A stretch of DNA of 64,000 nt from Phaseolus vulgaris (GCF_000499845.2 NC_023751.2:30351475-30415474), one strand, 5' to 3'; positions 48,767 to 60,925 are shown, counted from the first letter of the stretch. Notes: generated by a model from the sequence alone, not told the origin. Numbers and translations: made by a program.

Positions 48767-49155
48767 AAAAGTACAATTATTGTTTGAATACTTAACTACT
48801 CCTAACAAAAAGAAACCTGAGTATTATTCAGATCTCAGCCACTCCTAGATAATACACAGTATTGTTTAGACAACAATCACTTATGACTATCTCACTGAGT
48901 ATTGTTTGAACTGCAACCATGATGACACATATTTTGTACATACATTTATAACTTTATTCTAAAGTGAATGTGTTTTCCATATGCTTCATTTTCAGTTTTT
49001 AAATTATTTCCTTTTAATAATAATAAATTAGGTTCATTTTTATGAAGAATTACAATAACACTCAATCCAATAGATTACACTCTCTAACAACTAGATTAGA
49101 AGATCACTTGATTAACTTGAATTGCTTAGCTTGCCTTGTTTTTGTTATTCACCTT

Positions 49156-49216
<61 letters not shown>

Positions 49217-49700
49217 AAAGGACAAAATGCATTAAATACATCAAGTTTTTTAAGCTTGATGAAGAAAAATCATCAGAATAATTGAAGTTGTTCAACGCCA
49301 TCAAGAAGAAGAGAGAGAGTTGGAGATATACCATGCCAAATTGCTACTGAGATTTGGGAAAGAATACTCATTGAGTCAGAAGTGATTTGGGAAAGAATAC
49401 TCATTGAGCCAGTAGTGGCTAGGGAAAGAATACTTGTTGAGCCATGAGTGACTTTGAAAGAATACTCGTTGAGCCATGAGTGACTTTGAAAGAATACTGG
49501 TTGAGCCAGAAGTGACTTAGGAAAGAATACTCATTAAGATAATAGTGGTCTGGGAAAAAATACTTAAGGGATTAGCCAAGAGTGACTACGAGACCTAAAA
49601 ATACTCTAGTTTACTTCACAGAATTAGCCTGTCTGGTTGAACTTGGTTTGTTAGTCACGAATTGGATGTAGTCTATTGCAACAAACAAACCAGGATAAAT
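48767..49700. repeat. Inverted copia-LTR debris around a (TC)n microsatellite
   Basis: Positions 48770-48930 carry plus-oriented copies of the gagtattgtttgaa(c)tgcaa unit. Positions 49330-49600 carry six or more minus-oriented copies of about 37-43 bp (gaaagaatactcgttgagcc, atgagtgacttt). The tract 49159-49215 is nearly pure (TC)n, about 28 units. The unit is the same as at 12275-12480. Confidence 0.7.
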
Positions 49701-51289
49701 TATTATGAGTATTTTCTCTCTTCCTTGTCTCCTTCATTTTGCATGTTATAATCATCTACACTAACTCAAGAATGAGAGTTATTGTGAGAATACAAATCTA
49801 AGTTTTTTTATCAAAGCATGTTAAAACTAAGTATTTGATTTGCATTTGTATTGATTGGTCAAACACAAGAAATATGAATTGATCACTCAATAAAGAAACA
49901 CAGTAAAATATGTTAATCAAGTCATTCATTTGAGATGTAAAATCTGCTTTTGATATGACTAGTTAGACTAAAATATCTAAGGATAAAACAACCTTCCAAA
50001 TAAGTTTGTCTTACCATAATTTATGAGATGTTGAAGATACGAACAAAACCTGTAGAAAAATATTTATGAAAAAAATTATCTTTCAAAATTCGTTTTTTAA
50101 CAAATTAGTGTAGGTCAAACTTGCATTAGGTGTAATCTAGCATACACAAGAATCACAATTTGATTATTAGTCAAAGATATTAAAAACATCAATTGAAATT
50201 AGCTTGTTGTGTCAAACATAGTACATTAGACGATAGAGTAACCATCTGATTGAAATATCATTTGAACATCATCTTTTAAAGGATATTTGCGGAAAAAATT
50301 TAAATTTAAATTAACACAATTCAACTTTCTCTTGTTGTGATTTCCTATTTTTCATAGTTGATATAGCATGGATGAGTTGCTTCATCAAAAACAATTTTTT
50401 TAGAACAAATTGTCAATAACTAGTATCTTTCTAATAGTCTATTATCATCATTCTCAGGTCTTGTGTATAGAATGTTTTCCTAAAAAGAGGTCTTGTGTAT
50501 ACAATGTTTTCCTTTAGAGGATTTGTTGTGTCCAATAAATAAAAATCCAGTTGTACGAAAGAATCTCAAATAACGATAGTGGCGATTTTTTAAAACAGAT
50601 TGTTCGTAACTAGTATCTTTCTAGAAATCTATTATGAGCATCTTCATAGTTCTCTGATAAGATTACCATGCATCCTTTACATACGAGATTATGAAGAGGG
50701 CATCAGAGAAAAAGGATCGAGAAGTAGAATTATAATGAAAATATTAACTTTCAAAATTATTACTCTAGAAACTATATCTGAAACATTTTTTTTCTAATTC
50801 GTCCACACTACAAAATTCCTACCATACATGAAAATCAAACTAAGAAAATCATCTACAGTACGGTTACTAGTTTTCCCAAAACGATAGAATGGAACACAGC
50901 ACATACGTATGTTTGATTTGGTATCTCCAGTAGAAAGGCTGTATTATACAGACATCTACATACATAGCTTTAGCGTATGGCACCACATCGATTCTGGTAC
51001 AACGTCTTCCTCACTGCATAATAAAAGTGGGGGCCAGCCAGGTCATTAGGTAGTAAGAAGTGGGTGGTGCTGACACAGCAAATAATTGCATGCGTGACTG
51101 CACCGACACCACCAACAAATACCCTTCAATTCCCACAACACAAGCAACACGCTCTAAACAATTTTGAAGCCAAACCTCTAGGATTTAGGATTTACAAACC
51201 TAAATGGCATTGCAAATGCATCTTAAAACATGGCAAAACGCAAGAACCATGTTGCTAAGTAATTCGAACATTCACACTAGCATTGTTAA
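49701..51289. other. Intergenic DNA, 3' side of the PP2A gene
   Basis: A 29-bp direct duplication (aggtcttgtgtata(g/c)aatg) lies at 50457-50515. Positions 50398-50420 and 50595-50620 also share ttgt(c/t)aataactagtatctt-like sequence. No gene is supported. The right end likely includes the PP2A 3' UTR. Confidence 0.4.
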
Positions 51290-53640
51290 CTAGCATGCCA
51301 CAGAACATGCAGGAGATGCTAAAACATCACCCACTACAGCTATAGGTTGGACATTGGCAATGGCAGCAGCTTCAAGACGCTCCCATGTTACTCTTCGCCG
51401 CTCAGCTGCGGCGCTTGACCTTGAATCTTCCTCCTCCAACTTATGTTGGCAGGCAAACACCAGTTCCTCATCCATCTGAGACAGCATCTTCCTCATGTTC
51501 TCGGTGTGGTTGAGCACTGCTCGGTTCCAGTGATATTGGGTGTTATGCACAAGTGCTGTGAACACAAGAGGCAGAATCACCTGCCGGTTTTGGGAGACAA
51601 TATCGAAGATGTGTTCGTTGTTCCATAGCAAATGAGCACGTTCAGCCACCTGAACAAATATGTGAATAAGTACACTTATAGATGTTCTTCATAATAGAAA
51701 TACTAATAACATGCCCTCTAATACACTTTTATTAAGGTTGAAAATTTTATTGAAAATAAAAAAACTGTGTTGTCTAGATCTCACTCCGTATTCAATGAGA
51801 TCCATTCATGATTTTTGTAATTTATGATAAATTTTAACTAATAATAAAGAGGGTATCAGAAAAAGTTTGTTGAAGAATATATGGCCAGACAGTGTTTCAT
51901 CACAGTTATCATCACCAAAACAATGCAACAATCTAGTCTTTTACTGAAAGGTGGAATCGGTTGCATCGATCAAACAAACCATTGTATATATCACGTTTAT
52001 AGAAGAAGTCATTGATCTCTAAACCCTTCTTAAAGGATTTTTCCAGTAGTTTGCTTCTACAGTTTCTTCCACACACTTGACATGTCCAATTCATCCAAGG
52101 TGAGATTGTTTCTAGACACTTTTCTATTTAATGCATTACGCTTAATCCTATCTTGTCTGATATGTACACTCATCCAACACAACATTCCCATCACAGCTCT
52201 GAAACCATGTAAATTGTAACTAGAAATTGCATTGCATGACACCAAGGCTACATCAATGTATATATCCAAGTATATCAGAAAAACTAATTAATATCAAAAG
52301 AGCCAGAAAAAAGGATTCACAACATAATCGTATTTAGAAGCAGAATCCAATTTCTTACTATTTTACGCGGAAGTTCTCTCAATAAGGTGAAAGGAATATG
52401 TATTAAGTTTTGAATCGACAAAAGCTTACTCTTTCAAAAGAAAATGAAGCTAAAAAAGCAGCAGATTAACTGAAATTACCTGGTAATGATAGCTATTAAG
52501 ACAGCAAGCTATTCGTCTGAACAGTGGGACCATAACCTTCTGAAATTCAGTCATGATTGTCGCATCCAAAATCTCTTCCAACTCACTTATGAACATCAAC
52601 TCCTTTTGGCTATTTGTTACTGGCCAGTACTTCAGGAGCCCTGTTATCACCGTGCTTGCCAGTGTTGGATCCTTATCAATGAACTGTACAACACAATATG
52701 TTAACTGCTGATGATAACTACTAACAGATTTAGGTTTGTGTAAAGGTATTAAAACCCTACACAAAAACATTTTGTGCTCCTCCTTCAATGGCAACGCAAA
52801 CCCACAAATTACACTCCCAAAAATCTCCAGCAACTCAGCAATTCCATTATGACGTTCCGTCTCAAAAACAAAACGATAGATGATATCGCTGACACATTTC
52901 CGTATGAAAGGCCTGTGTACCATGAATTTCCCATAGATTCTATGCAGAATTGTTTTCAGGCAATCTCTTTCTCTAGGGTCCTCAGAATCAAAAAGGTCAA
53001 GCAATCTAACAATGAAAGCATTATCAATATGCAATTTTGCCACCTTTAGATCAAGCGCATTATAATTTATGAATTGAAGGAGTAGATCATAAACAATTTT
53101 CAGGTTAGACCAGGAAGGATCAAACATTAGCTCTTCATCTTCTGTTTCTCCACCACTAGCACTAGCACGAAACTTAGGTGGGAAAACCCTGAACAAGTTA
53201 CTTGCACACATTTTACACATTGCAGCTATTGATGGTTCTGTGAACTTTGCAGATCCAGAAGAAACAAAATCAACAAGCTCTACTAATGTTTGGTGTTTAA
53301 CATCTTCCTCTTTGCAATTCTTATCAGGATAATTTATATTATAAACACTGCAGCAAAGATTCAACTTACTGATAAACAGGTTGTGCTTCTGTATATTTGA
53401 AACATCTTTAAAAGATACATGGGGATCAACTGCTTCCACTCCAGCACTCAAGCTTGCTGGAAATACCGCTGATGATACCCGCTTAACAGCATTTAATTTG
53501 TTTGAAATGGCAACCCCAACATTTGTACACTGAAAGACATTTGCAAAAGTAGTAGCACTCCCAGAATCACTCTGGGCCGAATCTGAGGTGTCAGATTTTG
53601 GCACCTTCTTAGGCAATTTGCTAAGAATTTGCTTTAACAT
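51290..53640 (-). CDS. PP2A regulatory subunit B' (B56 family)
   Basis: Two coding exons: 53640-52480 and 51649-51290, joined in phase 0 (CCAG/GTAATT donor, CAG acceptor), give 506 residues. The N-terminus (MLKQILSKLPKKVPKSD) is typical of plant B'. The B56 core is continuous: LVELVDFVSSGSAKFTEP, DPSWSNLKIVYDLLLQF, LLDLFDSEDPRERDCLKTIL, YGKFMVHRPFIRK, ITGLLKYWPVTNSQKELMF and, in exon 2, ERAHLLWNNEHIFDI. The subunit folds as a HEAT-like solenoid and selects substrates for the PP2A A-C dimer. The C-terminus is SVAC, without the SSL peroxisome signal of B'theta, so it fits the B'eta/gamma/zeta side of the family. Confidence 0.93.
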
Positions 53641-54580
53641 GGTGGCAATGCAGCAAACCTAGCAGACAGAACACCAGCATGAGTTTCTCACTCAACCGAA
53701 ATCATACGCACTCCTTTTATTGATGAAATGAACCAGAAGAGCACCCGAAAATGTGCAATCATTCAACAAAAAAGCAAACTAAGACCCGCGTATGAGAGTT
53801 CATAGCGCAACTAGGACCAATTTTTCGATTAAACCAAGTACAAAAGGATAAACTAAAGAAAAAAATGAACAAAAATCCTGTAAAGAAAGAATACAAAAGC
53901 ACAACCAATCTAGACAAAATCAATAGGAAAACATCACTCTTGCACAATATGTGTCGATATAATAAACAGTAATTCGAAAAATGCATTCGGGGCATCTTCC
54001 AAAGAACTACAAAGAGCAACAAATTCTAACCAGATCTAAGGCTTCTTTGCAGAAGTCAATAGATAAGGATGATTTTCATTATGTTAAAGCCAGATGAAGT
54101 TCATCTGAACAAGTATTAAATAAAAACGAAAAGAGCAGGAATCAACTAACAGTAAATTAATACAAATTTAAAAACTTTGCAGTTGAAGCAACAGTGGATG
54201 GTAAAACCCAAGATCGGGGTCTAAGTTAAAGAAACTACAAGGAACTTGAGGAAGCATTAAAGCATTGCACAATCCTTGAACCTTACGTGACCAATACCAG
54301 ACAATTTTATTCATCAAGAAAATAGTTAAAAGAGACTTCTAAAGAAGAGATAACATAGAAATCAGTAGATGAAAGAATTTAAAAATCTTTAAAGGTGGTA
54401 ATTGAGATTGAAGAAGAAACGACCAACCTGATTTGTTTGGGAAAGAAAAAATTGGGAAGAAGAGAGGGAGAAATAGTCAAAGAAAGTGTATGCCAATTTC
54501 CATAGGATTGAGTAAGAAGCATTATAGGGAGAGAGAGAGAATTTGATTTGTTGGGTGGTGAAGAAAAAGAAAGAGTGTTT
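53641..54580 (-). other. 5' leader of the PP2A B' gene, probable 5'-UTR intron
   Basis: A CTGCTAG acceptor lies about 20 bases upstream of the ATG (near 53664), and a CAAATCAG/GTTGGT donor lies near 54426. This would give a 5'-UTR intron of about 760 bp and a leader exon beginning somewhere near 54540. Plant B' genes often have such introns. Inferred from splice motifs only. Confidence 0.5.
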
Positions 54581-55246
54581 GACGTTGAAAACGTGAGATT
54601 TGTTTATGGTTGATTCGGAGAATAGAGAGAGGTGAGACCCTATCTGGGAATTTCCATGACCAATTCATATATTGAAGAGGACAACCGATGCGACATGTTA
54701 CTTCGCTACACCGCTTCTCAACCCCACTTCTACTTTTCATTTTCTACTTAGCGACTTTAGTCTCTTCATTTTTATTTTTTTCAACTTTATTTTATTAATG
54801 GAATTGTTTAATTTAATCTATATGTAATATTTATTGAAAATTTTATTTCCTGAACTATAAGATTATTTTTTTTATTAGAGAACATTAATGTGTTTATTTG
54901 TTACATTATCTTTTTGATACCTATAAGTGTACGGGCTAGCTATTAAAAAAAGTGAGAAAAAAAATTCTAGTAGATTTTAAAGAGTAAAATTCTAAATGAG
55001 GTCATTTTGTTAAGATATAGAGAACTAGGTGCAAGTATACATTATTAAAAACAAGTCATCCAAGATTTTGATGATAGAAATCAATTTGGTAAATTTAATG
55101 AGTGTTAAATGTGAATCAACTTAAGTCGCTTTAGTTAAGCATCACATGACCCAAGTACAAAGAATTTATGAAGAAGTGAGGGTTACATGAAGAGCTAGAG
55201 ATCAACGGATTATAGTAGATGACTCTGATGTTACATTGCACATCTA
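54581..55246. other. Promoter-side intergenic DNA of the PP2A gene
   Basis: A (GA)n-like tract lies just before it (54529-54540). It is AT-rich from 54760 and no gene is seen. Confidence 0.4.
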
Positions 55247-55623
55247 TGTTAGATTGAACATATACCACGAGACCAAAAGTTATAGTTATTAGTCAATGTT
55301 TATATCTTTCTACATAGAGCACAAGAGTCCAAGTGCAACAGATCAATTGTGACTTAACTCATCTATCCTACGTCATGAGACAGAGACAATTGATGTCACT
55401 AGCACCAATCTCCCCCTCAATAATTTCCCTCCTAGAAATTAAACTTGTGACATTGGCTCTGATACCAATTGTTAGATCAAGAGCTTACCACTAGACCAAA
55501 AGTTATAACTACTAGTTAGGGCACAACTTTTTCTTAAGATATAGTAGTCTAAGTATCTCAATTCAATTGTGACTTGGTCCACCTAACTTACACCATATAG
55601 AACAATTTATTCTACCTGCAACA
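55247..55623 (-). mobile_element. TRIM retrotransposon (two short LTRs, about 60-bp interior)
   Basis: Two diverged LTRs, 55247-55407 and 55470-about 55623, both start tgttagat on the plus strand and share accac(g/t)agaccaaaagttat and caattgtgact blocks. The interior is only 62 bp. It holds a primer site (minus strand ATTGGTATCAGAGCC, 55456-55470) and a polypurine tract (TTGAGGGGGAGA, 55408-55419). The flanks atcta (55242-55246) and accta (55624-55628) could be a worn 5-bp target duplication. It has no coding capacity, so it depended on another element's proteins. Confidence 0.82.
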
Positions 55624-56689
55624 ACCTACAAGATTGTCTACCTTTTGATCTGATGCTTAAAAGAATGAAGAATGATAGGATCTTGATCAACTTAATAGGT
55701 GTTTGGAAACTCAAAACTCCATGAAAGAACTCACATAGCTTGCAAAAGCATGTGTTCATGGTGAGTCAAATTTGCGACATGTGAAAACCCATATAGAAAA
55801 AAGAACAAGTAATAAAAGAAAATAAAAAATGGATTGAGAAAAGAGATTGATAGAACATGTCACCTTCAAAAGAATTCTTAAAGGATAATTGTCATGAGGA
55901 TTCACCACTCGAAAAGGTTTTTCAAGATAAAAATCAAAGCAAGAGAAAAAAAAAACTCTCAAGACTCTCAGATTACTCATAAGGAGAAATTTCATTCAAT
56001 CTTTAAAAGTGATTTTCAAAAAGTGAGTGACTCTTATTTATAGATATATGTCACGACCTAGGATGTAGAAAAGACACTTGTGTGTTGAATGTTTAGAATC
56101 CTAAGTACATTCATAAAACTAATTAAGACTAACTAATCCTATGATTAGTACTTAAGTTAATTTTTAACTAAACATGTCACATGAATTAAGAAAAAGATGC
56201 ATGGTTTGTTCCTTGATTTGAGAAGTTAGTGGGAGAAGCACATGGGTTACTCCAAACGACATAAGGTGGCACATGCATATTAGTTGACATGATTTATTAG
56301 GTCTCGATCATAGAGCTTTCAACAAAATTGAAAGTCTTTGACCAAACGAGACAAATAACATTTCTAGAGTTTATATGAGATGTGTTAAAATGTGCATTGA
56401 CCTAAATAGCTTTAGCACGTCTTTCAAGAGATCTTTAATATTGACTTGTGCTTTGTGAAATTTTTTTGATAGGTGTAAAGATGAAAGTATTTTATATAAC
56501 ATAGAATAAAATTATAAAGAATTTTTTTAATTACAACATTAGCTTAAAACATTATAACATAATTAAATAATATAAATAAATAAATAAATAAAATTCTCAT
56601 AATTAGTGACATACTTTAGCCAATTTTAAAAGTTATTATAATATTTTCAATACCATGTATTATATTATGGTAAAAAATTTGAAAAACTT
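55624..56689. other. AT-rich intergenic DNA
   Basis: No gene is seen. The open frame 55756-55995 (minus) is hydrophobic but has no domain. Composition is ordinary for the AT-rich part of the window until the sharp change at 56690. Confidence 0.4.
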
Positions 56690-57377
56690 TGTTCCTGCTA
56701 GGGAGATGGGACCTAGAGAACTGTTGAAGTCTTCTTCTCCTTCCTTCGGTCGGGCAGGTGGTTGAGTGATGAACTGGGATCCTTCTCTTCCTTCTGCTTA
56801 TCTTTCGGCACTCGGGACTCGGTCGCCGGGTGAACACCGGATGGTGGGGGTACCTGCGAAGGCACTCCGACGCTCAAGTCAGTAAAGCGGGTGGTTAGCT
56901 CTCAGGTAGGTGAACAGTAATAATGACATACCTTACTCCTTGAAATGCGTGCTATTTATATTATTCTAGTGGGCCTACCTTGTTGGGCCCGTTTATCGAG
57001 GTGGATACCGCTTAGGGTTGCATTACCTAATTCTTGATGATGGATTAGCTTCACTGATCTCGGTCTGAGCGTTAATTGTAATGGGGTTCGGCCATCGGCC
57101 AAATTCCTGTGGTCTTTGGCGGTTTCGGCCAAGCCTTCTAAGGCCTCGGCCTCTCAGCATAAGTCTTCAAAGGCTTCGGCCTCTCGGCACAAGTCTTCAA
57201 AGGCTTCGGCCTCTCGGCACAAGTCTTCAAAGGTTTCTGCTCCGGCCGTTCGGCCAAGTCTTCAAAGGTTTCGGCCCCGGCCGGTTGGCCAAATCTTCAA
57301 AGGTTTCGGCCCCCCGGCCGGTCGGCCAAGTCTTCAAAGGTTTTGGTCAGGTTCTCATGGTCTCAGTCAGGCTGACA
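56690..57377 (-). mobile_element. 3' LTR of the Tat element
   Basis: On the plus strand it begins TGTTCCTGCTAGGGAGATGG at 56690, exactly where AT-rich DNA stops. The inner edge is proposed at 57377 (minus strand TGTCAGCCTGACTGAG). A minus-strand TATA box (TATAAATAG) lies at 56952-56960, placing U3 to its right and R-U5 to its left. U3 contains repeats at 57110-57345. The inner boundary is uncertain because the 5' LTR is outside the window. Confidence 0.55.
57110..57345. repeat. 30-35-bp tandem repeats in the LTR U3
   Basis: About seven copies of aagtcttcaaaggcttcggc followed by a ctctcggcac-type spacer. Copies at 57161, 57191 and 57221 are exactly 30 bp apart; later copies are 33-36 bp. Short U3 repeats of this kind often act as enhancers, which is inferred here. 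Confidence 0.85.
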
Positions 57378-57405
57378 CGGCATCGGGCAGCCGGGTGGGT
57401 CCCGA

Positions 57406-57415
57406 TCTCTCCCCC
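57406..57415 (-). other. Candidate polypurine tract
   Basis: The minus strand reads GGGGGAGAGA, the only strong purine run near the proposed LTR start. It lies about 28 bp from the TG, further than usual, so either the tract or the LTR edge may be wrong. Confidence 0.35.
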
Positions 57416-57692
57416 GTACCGGTACACTTGCCCCCCAGGCTCAAGGGCAGACGCGTGAGTTATGTCCGATGAGTCTTCAATAATGGGACTCGGCCGGTCT
57501 TCCTAGGGCGTGCGGTTGTTTTGTTTCTCGAGGTGTGACGTGATCTGGGCGGCGTGACATGACCTTTGGTGACGTGATGTGATTGGCATTAATGAGGGGT
57601 TTTTTGGGCGGGAAGTATTGTGAACCGTTGGATCTAAGAGATCTAACGGTTGAGATTGATTCGACGCTTCGAATTCCGAGGCCCATGGGCCC

Positions 57693-57700
57693 TATAAATA
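57693..57700 (+). promoter_or_regulatory. TATA box for the antisense ORF
   Basis: CCTATAAATAGGGG on the plus strand, 106 bases before the ATG at 57806, in GC-rich DNA where such a motif is unlikely by chance. It points away from the LTR promoter and would drive the ORF that follows. Confidence 0.6.
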
Positions 57701-57805
57701 GGGGTCTCCAACAGTGTCGAGACCTTGCATTTTCTGAGTGAGTTTGTGTGATAGTGGAACCTTCCCTCGCCCACTTCTCTGAGAACAGAGTGACCGTTCG
57801 GTCTT

Positions 57806-60052
57806 TTGGCAAAGCTTCACCTCGTTTTTCCAAGGTTAGTGATGTCAACCGTGTCTCGGCCAACGTCAGGGTCGTCCGGCCATTCTTCCCCCTCTCCCGG
57901 TTGCCCCTCTTGTGCCCTTGGGCTTTCTTCCTCTTTGTCAACTCCTACGTCAACCTCTTCTTCGTCAACCTCTTCATCTGCCACCGATTCTTTATCGGTT
58001 GGGATGGCCGAGGGGTCACCCATGGTAGAGGTGGTTAGGGGGGACGACCCGGTTAACGCCGTTGACCGATCGGATTCCCCTCTTACTATCGTAGTTGCCC
58101 GGCCGGGCTCTCCCCCTGCTAGCGCTGGTGACCGGTCGGGCTCACCCCCGACAGCTGTCCCACTCGCGGATTTTAGTTGGGTGGATCCTAGGGTTGTTGA
58201 GTTCTCGTCCACTTATGGCACCGAGAAGTCTGTGGCCAAGTTTTTGGCCAAGTACCCGGTGTTGAAAGCGGGCGAGGGTTCTGACGATTCCAGGGATCCA
58301 GACTACTTCAGGATCTTGCCGTGTGGGCCGACCGAGCGGGTGTGTCTGGATCGGGCTGGTGCCGGTCCTCCTTTTTTCTATATGTATGTTTGCTTCTTCT
58401 CCGACCTTCGCGTGTCTCTCCCCTTTGATAAGTTTACAATGGGCGTCCTTCGGGCGCTCAACGTGGCCCCTACCCAAGTACACCCAAATACATGGGCGTC
58501 CCTTCAGGCATTTCGCTTGTTGTGTGACGTTATGCGGCTTCGCCCAACCCCTTCTTCTTTTCTTTGCTATTATGGCTCTCATCCCGGTCGCCTTGCTTCT
58601 TGGCTATCTTTGGCCGGTCGGCCAGGGAGTGTTTTGTTCGACCCTTTCGCGGTCTCGTACAAGAGGTTTAAAGAGAGGTTCGTCAAGGTTGTCATTCGGC
58701 CCGAGGCGACGGCCTTTTTCTTTGACCGGGCAGGTCGGTCTCGGTTTCCCCTGTATTGGACTTCCAAGCCGACGGAGTTTAAGTCTTGGCCGAGGCCAAC
58801 GGAGGGCGAGGAGGTGGAGATTCTCTCCTTCTTCGATGCACTCCCAAGGAAGCTTCCTTGCCGATCACTGATCGGTGCATATACCGAGACAGCGCGTTGG
58901 GCGACCATTAGGGGTATGAGGCTCGTCCTTTGTTGTGTCGGTCGGTGTTTTTTATTTCTGTTGTTCTAACTGTTTTGGTTTGCAGCTACGATGGCTCAGG
59001 AGAAACCGGCCGGCGTCAGCGTCTTCGACAAGTATCGGGAGAGGGCGGCTGCCCGAAAGGGACGTCAGAGTATTGATGTTATTCCCTCGACCGCCCATGG
59101 TGCTGGAAGGGGCGAGGCCGGTCCCTCCCATAAGTCCAAGAAGAGACCGAGGGATGGAGGTAACATTGCTACCACCCATCGTTCCCCCGGCTCTCTGCCG
59201 ACACCGCCTCCTCCCCGTGAGGTTGTTGAGGCGATTCCTTTGTCCCCTCGGCGCGTGGAGCAGGCGTCTGGGCATCAAGCTGGAGGCCACCGGTCTTCGT
59301 CCTCGGCCCTGGATCTTCTTGGGGGGAATCACAGGTTCATGCGAAGAGTTCGCGTGGCTCTCCCCGAGGGGACTCGGGAGTCGCTCCGGTCGGTCCCCCC
59401 CATTGACTTGGTGAGGAGCGGCCTAGAACTTATGTGCCGATCAATCGTCCTCGTTGAGCACGGGGTTGAAGGCCATGACCGGCATGCCGAGGAGGTGACT
59501 CGGTTGGAGCAGGAGCTGGCCGAGGCTCGTGAGGATTTGCAGCGGTCCTTGGCTGCTAATGCTGAACTTTCGGCCAATGCTGCCCGGGAGGCTGCTGAGA
59601 GAGAGCTTGCCGCGAAGGATGCCGCTCAGGCGAGGCAGCTTTTGGCTTCGGCCAAGGAGGAGGCCCGAAGGGCGGCGGCCGAAGTCGTCGAGGTGAAGAA
59701 GATGGCCGAGGAGAAACTCTCATCTTCGGCCTCTGAGTTGGCCGCCCTCCAAACCGCAAAGGAGCAGGTCGAGGCTGAGCTCGACCAAAATTATGAGGAG
59801 TCGGAGGAGTTGCTCCAGCAATGCTTCGACCGGGCGGTGCGCCAGGCTCATGTGCTTTATGGAGGGCCGCCGGCCACTGGTTCATTTAACATGGACTATG
59901 AGGTTTACCAGGGCCGGCTGGTTCCGAGTGCTGAGGTGGGGGCTTTGTCGGCGCAGGAGGCTTCGGCGGCCGGGACCAATGAAGGGGAGGCCGTGGCTCG
60001 GGTCGACGAGGTTGAGGCCGAGGAGGGGGAGTGCATAGAGGTTCAGGAGTAG
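57806..60052 (+). CDS. Spliced extra ORF of the Tat element (Transposase_28-like, coiled coil)
   Basis: Two exons, 57806-58913 and 58986-60052, join in phase (ATTAGG G/GTATGA donor, TTTGCAG acceptor, 72-bp intron) to give 724 residues. Residues 1-115 are Ser/Pro-rich. Residues about 125-330 resemble the PF04195 Transposase_28 (putative gypsy-type transposon) region: VSLPFDKFTMGVLRALNVAP, then VHPNTWASLQAFRLLCDVM and a YYGSHPGRL block. Exon 2 has a basic KSKKRPRD stretch, a possible nuclear signal. It also has a long alanine/glutamate coiled coil (about residues 520-645, AEEVTRLEQELAEAREDLQ) and ends in an acidic tail. It runs opposite to pol, with its own TATA. Its function is unknown; it is not a proven transposase. 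Confidence 0.75.
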
Positions 60053-60229
60053 GTTTTCCCTTAGCCGGGGTGTGGCCTTTTCTTGCTCTTTTGATTTCCT
60101 CCGAGGCCGGGGTGTGGCCTCTTTTGCTTTGGTTTTTTGATGTATCGCCTAATATGTTTGTTTATTAATGTGTCGTCCTGTTTTCCTTTCATCATTTTGG
60201 TGTGAGAATTGACAAGTTACTCAATCGGT
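60053..60229. other. Spacer after the antisense ORF
   Basis: It contains two copies of a short phrase (gccggggtgtggcct) at about 60065 and 60105. This is probably the 3' UTR of the spliced ORF. Confidence 0.45.
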
Positions 60230-60925
60230 CTTCTAAAAATATGGGCGACTGGCCATTTAATTGCGAACGTAAAATTCGAGCAACTGAAAATGTTGGCGGC
60301 CGGCCATTTAATTGCGAATGTAAAATTCGAGCAAGTAAAAATAAGGGCGGCCGGCCATTTAATTGCGAATGTAAAATTCGAGCAACTGGAAATGTGGGCG
60401 ATCGGCCATTTAATTACGAATGTAAAATTCGAGCAACTGAAAATGTGGGCGATCGGCCATTTAATTGCGAACGTAAAATTCGAGCAACTGAAAATGTTGG
60501 CCGCCGGCCATTTAATTGCGAATGTAAAATTCGAGCAAGTAAAAATATGGGCGGCCGGCCATTTAATTGCGAATGTAAAATTCGAGCAACTGAAAATGTT
60601 GGCGGCTGGCCATTTAATTGCGAATGTAAAATTCGAGCAAGTAAAAATAAGGGCGGCCGGCCATTTAATTGCGAATGTAAAATTCGAGCAACTGGAAATG
60701 TGGGCGATCGGCCATTTAATTACGAATGTAAAATTCGAGCAACTGAAAATGTGGGCGATCGGCCATTTAATTGCGAACGTAAAATTCGAGCAACTGAAAA
60801 TGTTGGCGGCCGGCCATTTAATTGCGAATGTAAAATTCGAGCAAGTGGGAATGTGGGCGATCGGCCATTTAATTACGAATGTAAAATTCGGCCAACTGGA
60901 AATGTGGGCGGTCGGCAATATCTGT
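60230..60925. repeat. 51-bp tandem array, 13 copies, higher-order period 306 bp
   Basis: The ggccatttaattgcgaatgt core occurs every 51 bp from 60251 to 60863. Because 51 is a multiple of three, the array is open in two plus frames and one minus frame (for example 17-residue units like NVGGRPFNCECKIRATE). Copies 2-5 and 8-11 share the same variants in the same order, so the array grew by duplicating a six-copy block. The frames are by-products rather than a gene. Confidence 0.95.

Noticed and set aside
52057..52269. 70-residue minus-strand frame between the two PP2A coding exons
   Set aside because: It lies in the intron, has no domain, and the two exons join in phase without it.
57081..57472. 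Plus-strand frames in the LTR region with repeated SSKASASRHK units
   Set aside because: They come from 30-bp U3 repeats in the proposed LTR.
57806..60052. Calling the antisense ORF a host gene or an active DNA transposase
   Set aside because: Its position between Tat arrays and the LTR, its GC bias and its Transposase_28-like region tie it to the retrotransposon; no DDE or other transposase catalytic motif is visible.
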